Origin: a bacterium
GTDB lineage: Bacteria; Krumholzibacteriota; Krumholzibacteriia; Krumholzibacteriales; WJIX01
NCBI GenBank assembly: GCA_021160845.1
Contig: JAGHBT010000221.1
Location: 1 to 11,358 of the forward strand
Direction of reading: 5' to 3'
DNA: 11,358 nt
A program made the position numbers and the translations under genes. The notes beneath the pieces are model-generated. The model did no database searches, had not been told where the DNA came from, and saw only the letters and a list, made by a program, of their open reading frames with translations. This document shows positions 1-7,554 of the stretch, piece after piece. Every line of letters starts with the position of its first letter. The stretch's first letter is position 1.

Positions 1-2
1 GT

Positions 3-608
3 ACTTTTGATATCGGTATTCAGTCTCTTTCCGGTACAGCTGAAAGAAACGATGATATAATCTACGTATGTTATGATAACGAAGCCTATATGAATACAGG
101 TATTCAAAGGAGTTCTTCGACGCCGGTAGGAGCTTGGACTACTACAACGCCTGTGACAAATTATAAGGAGCGCCCGAAAAAGAATATGGTTGAAATTATG
201 GCTGCTCACGCAATTCCATATATAGCAACCGCTTCGGTTGCCTATCCCGAAGACCTGATTAGGAAATTTCATAAGGCGAAGTCTATTAAGGGAACCAAGT
301 ATATTCAGATTCTTTCTCCATGCCCTACGGGATGGAAGCTTTCTCCTGAACTTACGGTTTGGGCGGCGCGCAGAGCTGTAACTTCAAAAGTTTATCCCCT
401 TATGGAGGTTACAGAGAATGGAAATAAGCTGACGGTTTGGAAGGACTTTGAACCAAGTTCGTTCAGAGAGTATATCAAACCGCAGGGAAGATTCCGTCAT
501 CTAAAGGATAATGAAATCGAAGGGATTGAAGAGGGCATTGAAAGAAGTTGGCAGCGACTTCTCGCCAAAGAGAAAATGCTTGCCGCCATACCGGGCCTTG
601 AAGCTTAA
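3..608 (+). CDS. porB: 2-oxoacid (probably pyruvate):ferredoxin oxidoreductase, beta subunit, C-terminal part
   Basis: The 5' end is cut off by the window. The reading frame is open from base 3 and gives 201 residues, against about 300 in full-length PFOR beta subunits. The enzyme oxidatively decarboxylates pyruvate to acetyl-CoA and passes electrons to ferredoxin in the cytoplasm; the beta subunit binds thiamine diphosphate. Visible here are the end of the TPP-binding region (CYDNEAYMNTGIQ followed by SSSTP, roughly residues 24-42 of the fragment) and the downstream YPEDLIRKFHKA and ILSPCPTGW segments typical of PorB. The ATG at base 90 is internal (the M of YMNTG) and not the true start. 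Beta is often the last gene of a gamma-delta-alpha-beta operon, which fits the spacer that follows. A 2-ketoisovalerate or other oxoacid paralogue cannot be excluded from this fragment. Confidence 0.9.
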   Translation, partial: TFDIGIQSLSGTAERNDDIIYVCYDNEAYMNTGIQRSSSTPVGAWTTTTPVTNYKERPKKNMVEIMAAHAIPYIATASVAYPEDLIRKFHKAKSIKGTKYIQILSPCPTGWKLSPELTVWAARRAVTSKVYPLMEVTENGNKLTVWKDFEPSSFREYIKPQGRFRHLKDNEIEGIEEGIERSWQRLLAKEKMLAAIPGLEA

Positions 609-724
609 TTCTCTTTGTATTAAGGGGTGGCTCAGTAAAATTTATATATTCCTTTTGGTTTGCCCCGTTCGATTCAGAATGGTGATTTTTATTCCCCAGA
701 GTACTTGAGACTTCCTCATGGTTC

Positions 725-746
725 CCGATTATTGATAATAATTCGG
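725..746 (+). terminator. Possible hairpin terminator after porB
   Basis: CCGATTATT at 725-733 pairs with AATAATTCGG at 737-746, giving nine base pairs with one bulged T (742) and a GAT loop. The bases after it (TATAACTCCTTTTATT) are T-rich but not a clean U run, so termination would be weak. The position about 120 bases after the porB stop suits an operon end. Confidence 0.3.
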
Positions 747-793
747 TATAACTCCTTTTATTGCATTTAGATAGCTTAGCCCGAGCATTTATT

Positions 794-823
794 TTGCAAC
801 ATAGATTCGCAAATCGATATTTT
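794..823 (+). promoter_or_regulatory. Weak sigma70-like promoter candidate for the pilin operon
   Basis: TTGCAA (794-799) and TATTTT (818-823) are separated by 18 bases, upstream of the first prepilin gene. Both hexamers are degenerate in an AT-rich background, so this is only a candidate; a sigma54 or other promoter was not recognised. Confidence 0.2.
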
Positions 824-945
824 TTAGAATTTCCAACAGAAAAACTAAATAATCAACGGATTGATGTATAAGAAATTAGAGCGAGTATGTCCAATCGGTA
901 CATTTTTAGCAAGTGGAGGTAGTCGAAAATTGAATCGAAAGGAAA

Positions 946-1575
946 ATGATGAAAAACAGAAGGTCAACGAAAGTATCAGAATTAAAAAACGGTGGATTTA
1001 CTCTTGTAGAAATGATGATAGGTGTTTCAATACTTGGACTGATGTTGGCTATCGGTACGCCTCCTGTGATTCAGTTTTTAAGACATATTCAATCCAGCGA
1101 CTCGGCGCAGATAGTATCAGGTGTCTTGAGAAAAGCGAGAAGTGGAGCAATTCAAGACAAGAATGAATATATCGTTTTCTTTGATTTGGCAAATTCCCAG
1201 ATGACAATTTTGGACGATGACGGTGGTGGAATGGGAAACCCTGCGAATGCCGCGTTTAATCCTGTGAACCGGGGTAACGGTCGGCAGGATAATGATGAAC
1301 GGGTATTGGGTCCGTATCAGCTTCCCAATGGACAGGTGTTTGGTTTTGTAGGTGGAACAATCGATCCGAATGGCAATTACATAACAAAACCTGTAACCTT
1401 TTCCGGGTCCCCGCCTCAAGTTGTGTTTTTCCCAAACGGGAGTACAAATGAAGAGGGTCTTGTGTTCGTAATGCCTGAGATTGAATTTCGCGAACAGAAA
1501 AAGGGAACTGACAAAATGATGATAGTCAGGCGTTCTACGGGCAGTGTTGTTCTTCATGATCCAACATATTACTAA
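946..1575 (+). CDS. GspH/FimT (FimU)-like minor prepilin
   Basis: A 209-aa minor pilin or pseudopilin that would be inserted in the inner membrane, cut by the prepilin peptidase PilD and added to the tip of a type IV pilus or related fibre. The class III signal is clear: a 17-residue leader rich in K/R, cleavage after G17, then FTLVEMMIG with the conserved Glu at +5 and a hydrophobic helix to about residue 40. The remainder is a soluble beta-rich domain; a segment near residue 160 (FFPNG followed by a GLVFVMP-type strand) resembles the GspH core. Two ATGs lie in tandem at 946 and 949. AAAGGA at 938-943 is better spaced from the second, so the protein may start at 949, one residue shorter. It opens a four-gene prepilin operon, and the next gene starts 18 bases after its stop. 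FimU in pili versus GspH in type II secretion cannot be separated by sequence alone, but the PilV/PilW/PilX neighbours favour a pilus. Confidence 0.85.
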   Translation: MMKNRRSTKVSELKNGGFTLVEMMIGVSILGLMLAIGTPPVIQFLRHIQSSDSAQIVSGVLRKARSGAIQDKNEYIVFFDLANSQMTILDDDGGGMGNPANAAFNPVNRGNGRQDNDERVLGPYQLPNGQVFGFVGGTIDPNGNYITKPVTFSGSPPQVVFFPNGSTNEEGLVFVMPEIEFREQKKGTDKMMIVRRSTGSVVLHDPTYY

Positions 1576-1593
1576 TAGAAAGGGTTGACTAAG

Positions 1594-2040
1594 ATGAGAG
1601 CGGTTTTAACGAGATTAAATATCGGCAATGAAAAAGGGATGAGCCTTGTTGAAATCCTTGTTGGTATGACGATATTCGCTATCGGGTTGCTTGGGCTCAG
1701 CCATAGCATGTTTGGTGTTATGCATGCCAATATTACTTCAAAGAATACTGTTAAAGCGACTAATCTAGCCCATCAAAGGCTTGAAAATATAATGAGTTCA
1801 ATAAGGTATGATTCTATAAATACTACGAATTTTCCCAATGAAGACTACGGCCAAATAGGCGGTGGCGCTGTAGAATATAAAAAGTTTAAAAGAACCATTA
1901 CGATAGTGGATTCGACGAATGCGGTTGGAAACAGTGTACTAAAAGAAATTACAGTTAAGGTTGAATGGGTACAGCAGGGTGGAACGCGTAATGTAGAATT
2001 AATTTCGAGTATAAGCCGTTTTAAGGATATTAGCTTATAG
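1594..2040 (+). CDS. pilV: PilV-like minor prepilin
   Basis: A 148-aa prepilin-type protein. The leader ends at G15 and mature MSLVEILVG follows with Glu at +5, then a hydrophobic stretch rich in G/L/I (IFAIGLLGLSHSMFGV), the FAxGLLGL pattern usual in PilV/GspI-like subunits. Residues 50-60 read ATNLAHQRLENI, similar to the ARxLAxxxLE segment of this family. I chose the ATG at 1594 because AAAGGG (1579-1584) lies nine bases before it; the in-frame TTG at 1585 would abut the ribosome binding site. In well-studied type IVa systems PilV joins FimU, PilW and PilX in a priming complex that starts pilus assembly. It lies between the GspH-like and PilW-like genes with short gaps, consistent with one transcript. 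Confidence 0.82.
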   Translation: MRAVLTRLNIGNEKGMSLVEILVGMTIFAIGLLGLSHSMFGVMHANITSKNTVKATNLAHQRLENIMSSIRYDSINTTNFPNEDYGQIGGGAVEYKKFKRTITIVDSTNAVGNSVLKEITVKVEWVQQGGTRNVELISSISRFKDISL

Positions 2041-2064
2041 GGTTTTGCCGATGGAGCTAACAAA

Positions 2065-5000
2065 ATGTTTGTAAGAATATCAAATCGCGGATTTACACTT
2101 ATTGAAATGATGATTTCTCTCTTGGTCAGCGCTCTTCTCGTAACGCTTTCATACAATGTGCTGACGACTCAAAAAAAAGCGGCTGACGCTCAGAATCAAT
2201 ATATAAACGCTCAGCAGAATGCCCGTATAACACTTGGGGCTCTGGAAGAGGAGCTGCGTCAAGCCGGTATGAATATAGATGATTTTAATGGTCAGCCCGT
2301 ATTTATAGAAGCGGCGCCGTATCAGGTGATTTTCAACGCGGATATTTCAAGCGGCGTTTCGGGGGTTTTGGGTATGACAACCGATCAGGATGTGCCGCTC
2401 CATGACGGTACTCAATATACGGTTGGTTCTTTCCCCGGTGAAAATCTTGGATCTCTGCCTAGATATAATAATAACGCTGAAACGATAAGATACACACTTG
2501 ACAGGAATGATGATGGTATTGTGGGCAATGAGGATAGATATACTGAAACACAGAATCCAAATGATTACGCACTTTACAGGGAAGAGAATGGTGAAAAATG
2601 CGATATTATAGGGTATGGTATCCGTGGTAGAGAAACATATCCTGACGGCCAATTTCCTCAGCCGCTCTTTAAGTATTATGGAGACTTCAATAATAACGGG
2701 GTTGTCACACTTTGGGGAGATAATGACGGCGATGGTTTGTTAAGTCAGGCTGAGATAGCCACGATTAGCACTGTGTCTCAAAACGTGCTGAATAAAATCA
2801 TTGATATTGAGATTACTGTAGAAGCCGAATCAAGCGTTATGGAAGCTGGATTCGCGGGGCCTCACAGTATGACAGGAAGTACGAGAGATTACCGTTCTGT
2901 CGTAATGACAAGTAAAGTTCGGCCGAGAAACGTGGGTACTTCAAGCGCAAATCTTCATGCCTGCGGTGATCCTCCCGGAGCGCCTTCAGGTCTTACGGCT
3001 GTGGATACCCCGAGTGAAAACGGGAAGAGTATTACACTGAATTTTAACGGGGCCAGTGATGAACTTACCGGAGAAAAAGATATTACGAAATACACGGTTT
3101 ATCGTAAAAGGGATGGTGATATAAGCTGGATGTGCATCGGTTCTGTTGTAACCGCAGGAACGGCGACCTATTCGATGGAAGATGATGCCAACACTCCTGG
3201 TGGAGGCCCGGAAATAGGTGACAAGTACTATTACTATGTTACAGCATGGGACTGCAGGCCGCAGGAGTCTAATCCTTCCAATACAGCGGGGCCTGTTCAA
3301 CCTATCCCCAACGGTCCTGCGCCACCCGTAATAGTGAATGCATATGATACTCCATGCGATGCGATAGACGAGATTACTGTTTTGCTAGCCAGATCAAGCG
3401 AAGATTTGAGCAGTGGTGGCAATGTATCTTATTACAAAATTTACTGTGGACTGGAAAAAACAGGAAACGTTCTTTCCAAGGCGCTTGTTGGTTCGATTCC
3501 GGCCAATGGCTCCAATATTTACACTTTTACCGATAATGTCAGCGACAATATGACTGGCGTCGCGCCTATTGCGGGCAGCTATTATTACTATATGGCGGAG
3601 GCAATGAGTTTGGCTGATTCGATTCCTTCAGTTCCTTCGAATGAATTTGGAGGGGTCTATTATTCAGGTTCTATATCTTCCTGTCAACTCACTAATGTTG
3701 ATGATTTTCCCGATGATAACGGAGAGTCCCTTTCAATAAGCTGGGATGCTTCTCCCTCCGAAGATTGTGTACCTAGTGATGTTATTGATTATGATTTAAG
3801 AAGAAAGGCTGTTTTTGAGACAAACTGGACCAGTATTTATAGTGTTATTGCCTCCGGTGCGCCCTCCTACAACTTTGTTGATACTGGTCTGCAAAGGGGA
3901 ACGCAATATACGTACTGTGTCTGGACCAGCGGGGCCAGTGTTGAAGTTCCGTCCAACGAAATGGATGGAATTCCTCTGTGTAATACAGAGCTTGAACCGC
4001 CCGAGAATCTAGCCGCGGAAGATATACTCTGTGAAGCGACAGGGGCAATAAATGTTACTTTTGAGCATTCTCCTCAGGATATTCCGGTGAATGGTTCGGT
4101 TGATCATTACAATATTTACAGGAAACAGGATTTAGCAGGCTATCAGAAAGCAGGAGAAATGCCGGCCGATGGTTCGGAGACCTATCTGTATGTCGACGGA
4201 CCCATAAGCAATCCAACATCACCGCCGATTATTGGTCAGTTTTACTATTACAAAGCTACAGCGTACGATGTGGATAATAGCCGTGAATCTGCTCCGTCAA
4301 ATGAGGGTTATACAATGTCTGACGGTGAACCGGGCGCTCCGCAAATTACCTCGGCGATAGACACTCCGGATGATTCCGGAAAAAGCATAACGGTTTCTTT
4401 TAATCGTTCTGCCGATGACGGGCATTGCACTAATAACGTAATAATCTATAAGATATATCGTGAAACGGACGAAATAGGAGCTTTTACACATCTCGTCGGG
4501 GAAATTACGGCTATGGGTAATACGGAATACACCTTCTATGATGATGAGCTGTTCAGCTATGACAATCCAGTTGACGGGTTAGGATATTACTATGTGATAA
4601 GAGCAATTGAATGTGGGGGAGATGAGTCGGTTAATTCAAATGTTGTTGGACCTGTATTTTCAATTTCTCAGGATCCTACATCCTATATTGTTTTTAACGA
4701 TGATTTCGAGACGGACAAGGGGTGGACCCACGGATATAATAGAACGCAGGATGATTGGCAGAGAGGGGCTCCGCAAGGGGTGGGTGGTGATTATCATGGT
4801 AACCCTGATCCATCTTCAGCCTATTCCGGTTCGAATGTAATGGGTAATGATATTGGGCTAAGCGGGTGGAACGGTGATTATAAGGATAATGTTGAAAACT
4901 ATTGTGTTACTCCGTCAGGCGGGCTTGACTGCAGAGGTTATAATAATCTGGTTCTTCAGTTTCAAAGGTGGCTCAATGTTGAGCAGCCGGCCTATGATCA

Positions 5001-5235
5001 GGCGGAAATTTATATAAGTTCGAACGGGGCAGCCGGACCATGGACAAGAATATGGCAAAATTCTACAGAAATAACGGATAACGCGTGGGTGTTTATGGAA
5101 ATAGATATATCCGACTACGCGGATGGTGAGAGTAATGTCATGATCAGTTTTAACCTTAAAAGCGACGGAGGCTATGTGTACGCGGGATGGAATATTGATG
5201 ATATTGTAATAAGGGAAAAGGCGATAACCCCCTAA
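2065..5235 (+). CDS. Giant PilW-like prepilin with FnIII-like repeats and a C-terminal InhA/MAM-like jelly-roll
   Basis: A 1056-aa prepilin-family protein, about three times a normal PilW. A nine-residue leader ending in G9 precedes FTLIEMMISLL (Glu at +5) and a transmembrane helix. Residues 10 to about 295 are PilW-like (ARITLGALEEELRQAGM helix, PLFKYYGDFNNNG segment). Two EF-hand-like loops sit in this region, at residues 146-157 and 219-230. Five repeats of about 105-120 residues follow (near 300-414, 415-533, 537-640, 641-753, 754-867). Each has FnIII-type strands, and most have a YYYY-type aromatic strand and a DTP-x(3)-GKSIT-like opening. Residues 872-1056 (DDFETDKGW near the start, SAYSGSNVMG, WNIDDIVI near the end) match the style of the jelly-roll domain at the C-terminus of immune-inhibitor-A proteases and MAM-like modules, which often bind glycans or proteins. 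About 15 cysteines suggest disulfides outside the cytoplasm. The start at 2065 follows GGAG (2053-2056). It is probably a pilus-tip subunit with an adhesive tail. The domain names come from pattern recognition and the exact family is uncertain. Confidence 0.8.
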   Translation: MFVRISNRGFTLIEMMISLLVSALLVTLSYNVLTTQKKAADAQNQYINAQQNARITLGALEEELRQAGMNIDDFNGQPVFIEAAPYQVIFNADISSGVSGVLGMTTDQDVPLHDGTQYTVGSFPGENLGSLPRYNNNAETIRYTLDRNDDGIVGNEDRYTETQNPNDYALYREENGEKCDIIGYGIRGRETYPDGQFPQPLFKYYGDFNNNGVVTLWGDNDGDGLLSQAEIATISTVSQNVLNKIIDIEITVEAESSVMEAGFAGPHSMTGSTRDYRSVVMTSKVRPRNVGTSSANLHACGDPPGAPSGLTAVDTPSENGKSITLNFNGASDELTGEKDITKYTVYRKRDGDISWMCIGSVVTAGTATYSMEDDANTPGGGPEIGDKYYYYVTAWDCRPQESNPSNTAGPVQPIPNGPAPPVIVNAYDTPCDAIDEITVLLARSSEDLSSGGNVSYYKIYCGLEKTGNVLSKALVGSIPANGSNIYTFTDNVSDNMTGVAPIAGSYYYYMAEAMSLADSIPSVPSNEFGGVYYSGSISSCQLTNVDDFPDDNGESLSISWDASPSEDCVPSDVIDYDLRRKAVFETNWTSIYSVIASGAPSYNFVDTGLQRGTQYTYCVWTSGASVEVPSNEMDGIPLCNTELEPPENLAAEDILCEATGAINVTFEHSPQDIPVNGSVDHYNIYRKQDLAGYQKAGEMPADGSETYLYVDGPISNPTSPPIIGQFYYYKATAYDVDNSRESAPSNEGYTMSDGEPGAPQITSAIDTPDDSGKSITVSFNRSADDGHCTNNVIIYKIYRETDEIGAFTHLVGEITAMGNTEYTFYDDELFSYDNPVDGLGYYYVIRAIECGGDESVNSNVVGPVFSISQDPTSYIVFNDDFETDKGWTHGYNRTQDDWQRGAPQGVGGDYHGNPDPSSAYSGSNVMGNDIGLSGWNGDYKDNVENYCVTPSGGLDCRGYNNLVLQFQRWLNVEQPAYDQAEIYISSNGAAGPWTRIWQNSTEITDNAWVFMEIDISDYADGESNVMISFNLKSDGGYVYAGWNIDDIVIREKAITP

Positions 5236-5253
5236 TTAAGAAGGTGAAAGGTT

Positions 5254-6597
5254 ATGAAGAAAATGAAGATTAATACTGGAAATGAAGATGGAGCGGTGCT
5301 CGTAATTATACTTCTTATACTTGTAGCGCTTACCGGTATTGTAATGGGAGTAAACTTAATTTCCGTGAACGAAACGCAGATTGCTTCAAATGAAAAACTT
5401 GATAAGCAGGTTTTTTACCTAGCCGAGGGAGGTATGGAGAAGAGTCTGCGATATCTCTCCGGACTCTCGGTTCCGTTTTTGGGGAATGGAGCGAACAACG
5501 ATCAACCGATTATTCTTTATGACAAAGAGACTATCTACGGCAACGGAACCGTGACAAGTTATCTTGATCCGCTGGATTCCAATACGGGGAAACCAACCCG
5601 CTTTGTGGGTGTTACCGTTAGAGCTACACTTAACGGGAACGGTGTTTCCAAAGTGCTTCAGGTAAGGGTTGGTCAGCAGAATTTTTCCAGGTATTCGTAC
5701 TTTTCCGATATGGAAAAAACCCCCGGCGGGAGTACTATATGGTTTTGTACAGGGGACGATATGCACGGGCCGGTTCACACGAATGATCAGCTGCATATTT
5801 ACGGTTCGCCTATATTCTATGGTGAAGTATCGACTGCCGCGTCCAGCGTAGATTATTATCACGGCGGCCCTCCGCAGGACAACCCTGATTTCAGGGAGGG
5901 GATTACTCTGGATGCTTCTATTATTCCTCTTCCGGCCAACACCGACATGCTGTTAAACGCGGCCAATGAAGCTGACGGCTTGAAGTTGACGGGAAATCCA
6001 GCTAAATTGGTTTTCCTGGTTGACGGTTCTGGAAATCCTTCTATTCAGGTAACGATCGGAGGAACAACTTCAATACTAAGCTATCCGGCTAACGGAGTAA
6101 TATACGTTAACGGCAGCGCGGAGATAGAGGGTACGATCAGAGGTCAGCTGACCGTCGGGTGTGACGGGGATATCCGTGTCGTTGACAATATTGTTTACTA
6201 TACCGATCCAAGGGTTGACCCTACTTCTACTGATTTATTTGGGATTGTTTCTGATAATAATGTTATTGTGGCTGATAATACCGCGAATCGCGATTCGGCC
6301 GACGAAACAATTATGGCGGCTATAATGGCTCTTAATACTTCCTGGACTGTTCAGAACTACAGTTCCGGTAGCCCGCGCGGGAAGCTTATTGTATACGGCG
6401 GTGTAATTCAGAACAAGAGAGGTCCGGTCGGAACATTTAATTCTTATGGTATAAGTACCGGTTATGAAAAGGATTATACATTTGATGAGCGCCTTCTCGA
6501 TAACCCTCCACCGGCATTTCCAACAACGGGACAGGTTGAAAAGGTATCGTGGAAGGAACTCGATCCATCTACCGATATAAGCCTTAATTTCTGGTAG
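5254..6597 (+). CDS. PilX-like prepilin with DUF4900-like domain
   Basis: A 447-aa protein. A short leader MKKMKINTGNEDG is followed by AVLVIILLILVALTGIVMG, the PilX N-terminal type in which the mature +5 Glu is absent. FYLAEGGMEKSL (near residue 55) matches the AAEAGL segment of PilX. The rest (about residues 145-440) resembles the DUF4900 region seen after PilX-type N-termini: a stretch with GDDMHGPVHTNDQLHIYG, a glycine-rich beta region, then GVIQNKRGPVGTF and NPPPAFPTTG near the C-terminus. A strong ribosome binding site, AAGGTG at 5241-5246, lies seven bases before the ATG, and the gene starts 18 bases after the PilW stop. In other systems PilX belongs to the tip priming complex. The function of the DUF4900 part is unknown to me. 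This is the last gene of the prepilin operon; no PilY1 follows. Confidence 0.8.
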   Translation: MKKMKINTGNEDGAVLVIILLILVALTGIVMGVNLISVNETQIASNEKLDKQVFYLAEGGMEKSLRYLSGLSVPFLGNGANNDQPIILYDKETIYGNGTVTSYLDPLDSNTGKPTRFVGVTVRATLNGNGVSKVLQVRVGQQNFSRYSYFSDMEKTPGGSTIWFCTGDDMHGPVHTNDQLHIYGSPIFYGEVSTAASSVDYYHGGPPQDNPDFREGITLDASIIPLPANTDMLLNAANEADGLKLTGNPAKLVFLVDGSGNPSIQVTIGGTTSILSYPANGVIYVNGSAEIEGTIRGQLTVGCDGDIRVVDNIVYYTDPRVDPTSTDLFGIVSDNNVIVADNTANRDSADETIMAAIMALNTSWTVQNYSSGSPRGKLIVYGGVIQNKRGPVGTFNSYGISTGYEKDYTFDERLLDNPPPAFPTTGQVEKVSWKELDPSTDISLNFW

Positions 6598-6831
6598 AGG
6601 CGGAGTTGGATTTGGTATAGAAGAAATTGTGGGAAAACCCTTGGGATTGTTTCGCGGAGAGCCACGCTCTGTGGGATTAATTCACGGATGGCGCGAATTT
6701 CAGAATGGGGGGCATAATTTGTTTTCCCATTGTCAGTTATATTCCATATTGACATTGAAGCTACTGAGATGTAGTCTTTAAACGGGTGCGAAATTACTGT
6801 ATGTATATTGGTTTTGGTCAGGGAGAAGGCC
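6598..6831. other. Spacer between the pilin operon and the lipoprotein-tadA unit
   Basis: No gene is supported in these 234 bases. A small hairpin, AGAGC-CAC-GCTCT (6658-6670), has no U run and is not a convincing terminator. TGTGGGA occurs twice (near 6629 and 6671). A sigma70-like promoter is at 6749-6777. Confidence 0.5.
6749..6777 (+). promoter_or_regulatory. Sigma70-like promoter for the lipoprotein-tadA unit
   Basis: A perfect TTGACA (6749-6754) is followed after 17 bases by TAGTCT (6772-6777), which keeps the key T, A and final T of the -10 element. It lies about 55 bases before the ATG at 6832, after the end of the pilin operon. It could drive the lipoprotein, tadA and possibly the downstream RNA genes. 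Confidence 0.45.
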
Positions 6832-7554
6832 ATGGAAAAGAATGTAGTAGCAGCTTTATTGATTGTAGTTGTTTTCTTTTTTGGATGTGGGATAACCCAC
6901 CCTTCCTCAGTGATTGTTGATCCCGAGTTCAATCCTAACGCTGTTACCAGGATTCTTGTAACTCCTGTAATTAGTTGTGTATCCGAGACAGATGATCGCG
7001 ATCGTTTATCTGAGCTGACAACTCAACGAGTTCTCTGGGAGAATTTAAACAGGATGTCTGATTATGTCTTTCTTTCTCAGCAGAATTTTTATTTTGCTTT
7101 GTCGAAAGCGAAGAAAACCGCTGAAATTAAAAAATTCAAAAGGGATTGGCTCGAGGGGAAAAAGGCCGGCGCTGAGTTGCTGAAATTGATTGGAAAATAT
7201 GTGGATGTAGATGCCATTCTTGTTCCAGAGATTTATTTATGGCATAAGGATGAAGCAGATTACAGAGAGCAGGGTGCGTCTTCTGTAACGCAGGTGGGAA
7301 TGACGATATATTTGGTAAATCCGCTTTCCGGCAAGATTCTTTGGGAGGCTACTGACCAGGACTATTTGGAGGCTATGAGAACGGAGGGAGACAGAGTGCT
7401 GGTACAGGGCGCCGGAGGATTTGACAGGCGTATAGCGGGTATAAGCGAGACCGGTGTGGATATGTACGGGGCTCCTCCTTTTGAGAATGTTTTGACTAAA
7501 GTAGTGGGAACTCTTGTAAAGGCTTTCCCATTTCGTTCCACGGTTGGCAAGTAA
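6832..7554 (+). CDS. Putative lipoprotein, family not recognised
   Basis: A 240-aa protein with a lipoprotein signal peptide: MEKN, a hydrophobic run VVAALLIVVVFFFG, then Cys19 as the probable lipidation site (VFFFG|C). The ATG at 6832 is preferred over the upstream in-frame TTG at 6808 because it puts a ribosome binding site (GGGAG, 6821-6825) six bases upstream and gives a normal-length signal peptide. The soluble part alternates strands and helices: RILVTPV, a helix near LSELTTQRVLWENL, YVFLS, a helix ending in GKYVDVDAILVPEIYLW (near 121-137), and a TQVGMTIYLVNPLSGKILWEA strand pair. This layout recalls the CsgG/LpoB/GNA1162-type envelope lipoproteins, but I see no diagnostic motif, so this is only a fold-level guess. 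It overlaps tadA by one base (TAATG), so the two are co-translated. A link to the pilin operon upstream is possible but not shown. Confidence 0.75.
   Translation: MEKNVVAALLIVVVFFFGCGITHPSSVIVDPEFNPNAVTRILVTPVISCVSETDDRDRLSELTTQRVLWENLNRMSDYVFLSQQNFYFALSKAKKTAEIKKFKRDWLEGKKAGAELLKLIGKYVDVDAILVPEIYLWHKDEADYREQGASSVTQVGMTIYLVNPLSGKILWEATDQDYLEAMRTEGDRVLVQGAGGFDRRIAGISETGVDMYGAPPFENVLTKVVGTLVKAFPFRSTVGK

Larger units (their letters stand above)
609..945. other. Gene-free spacer between porB and the pilin operon
   Basis: About 340 bases of AT-rich sequence with no convincing gene. The short open frames here have no ribosome binding site or recognisable protein and overlap flanking genes out of frame. 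It holds one imperfect hairpin (725-746), a weak promoter candidate (794-823), and the ribosome binding site of the first pilin gene near its end. It probably separates two transcription units. Confidence 0.6.

Noticed and set aside
511..708. 65-codon open frame running out of the porB end
   Set aside because: It lies mostly in another frame of porB, lacks a ribosome binding site and has no family resemblance.
861..1166. Open frame of 101 codons overlapping the GspH-like gene
   Set aside because: It is an out-of-frame shadow of a well-supported prepilin gene and has no recognisable protein features.
1585..1593. TTG start for the PilV-like gene
   Set aside because: It directly follows the AAAGGG ribosome binding site with no spacer; the ATG at 1594 is correctly spaced.
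2964..4665. Repeat array in the PilW gene as a CRISPR or tandem DNA repeat
   Set aside because: The repetition is at the protein level (FnIII-like units of over 100 residues) with divergent DNA and no short identical repeats with spacers.
6808..6831. TTG start for the lipoprotein gene
   Set aside because: It would add eight residues with a charge pattern unlike a signal peptide start and leaves the good ribosome binding site inside the gene; the ATG at 6832 gives a standard lipoprotein signal.
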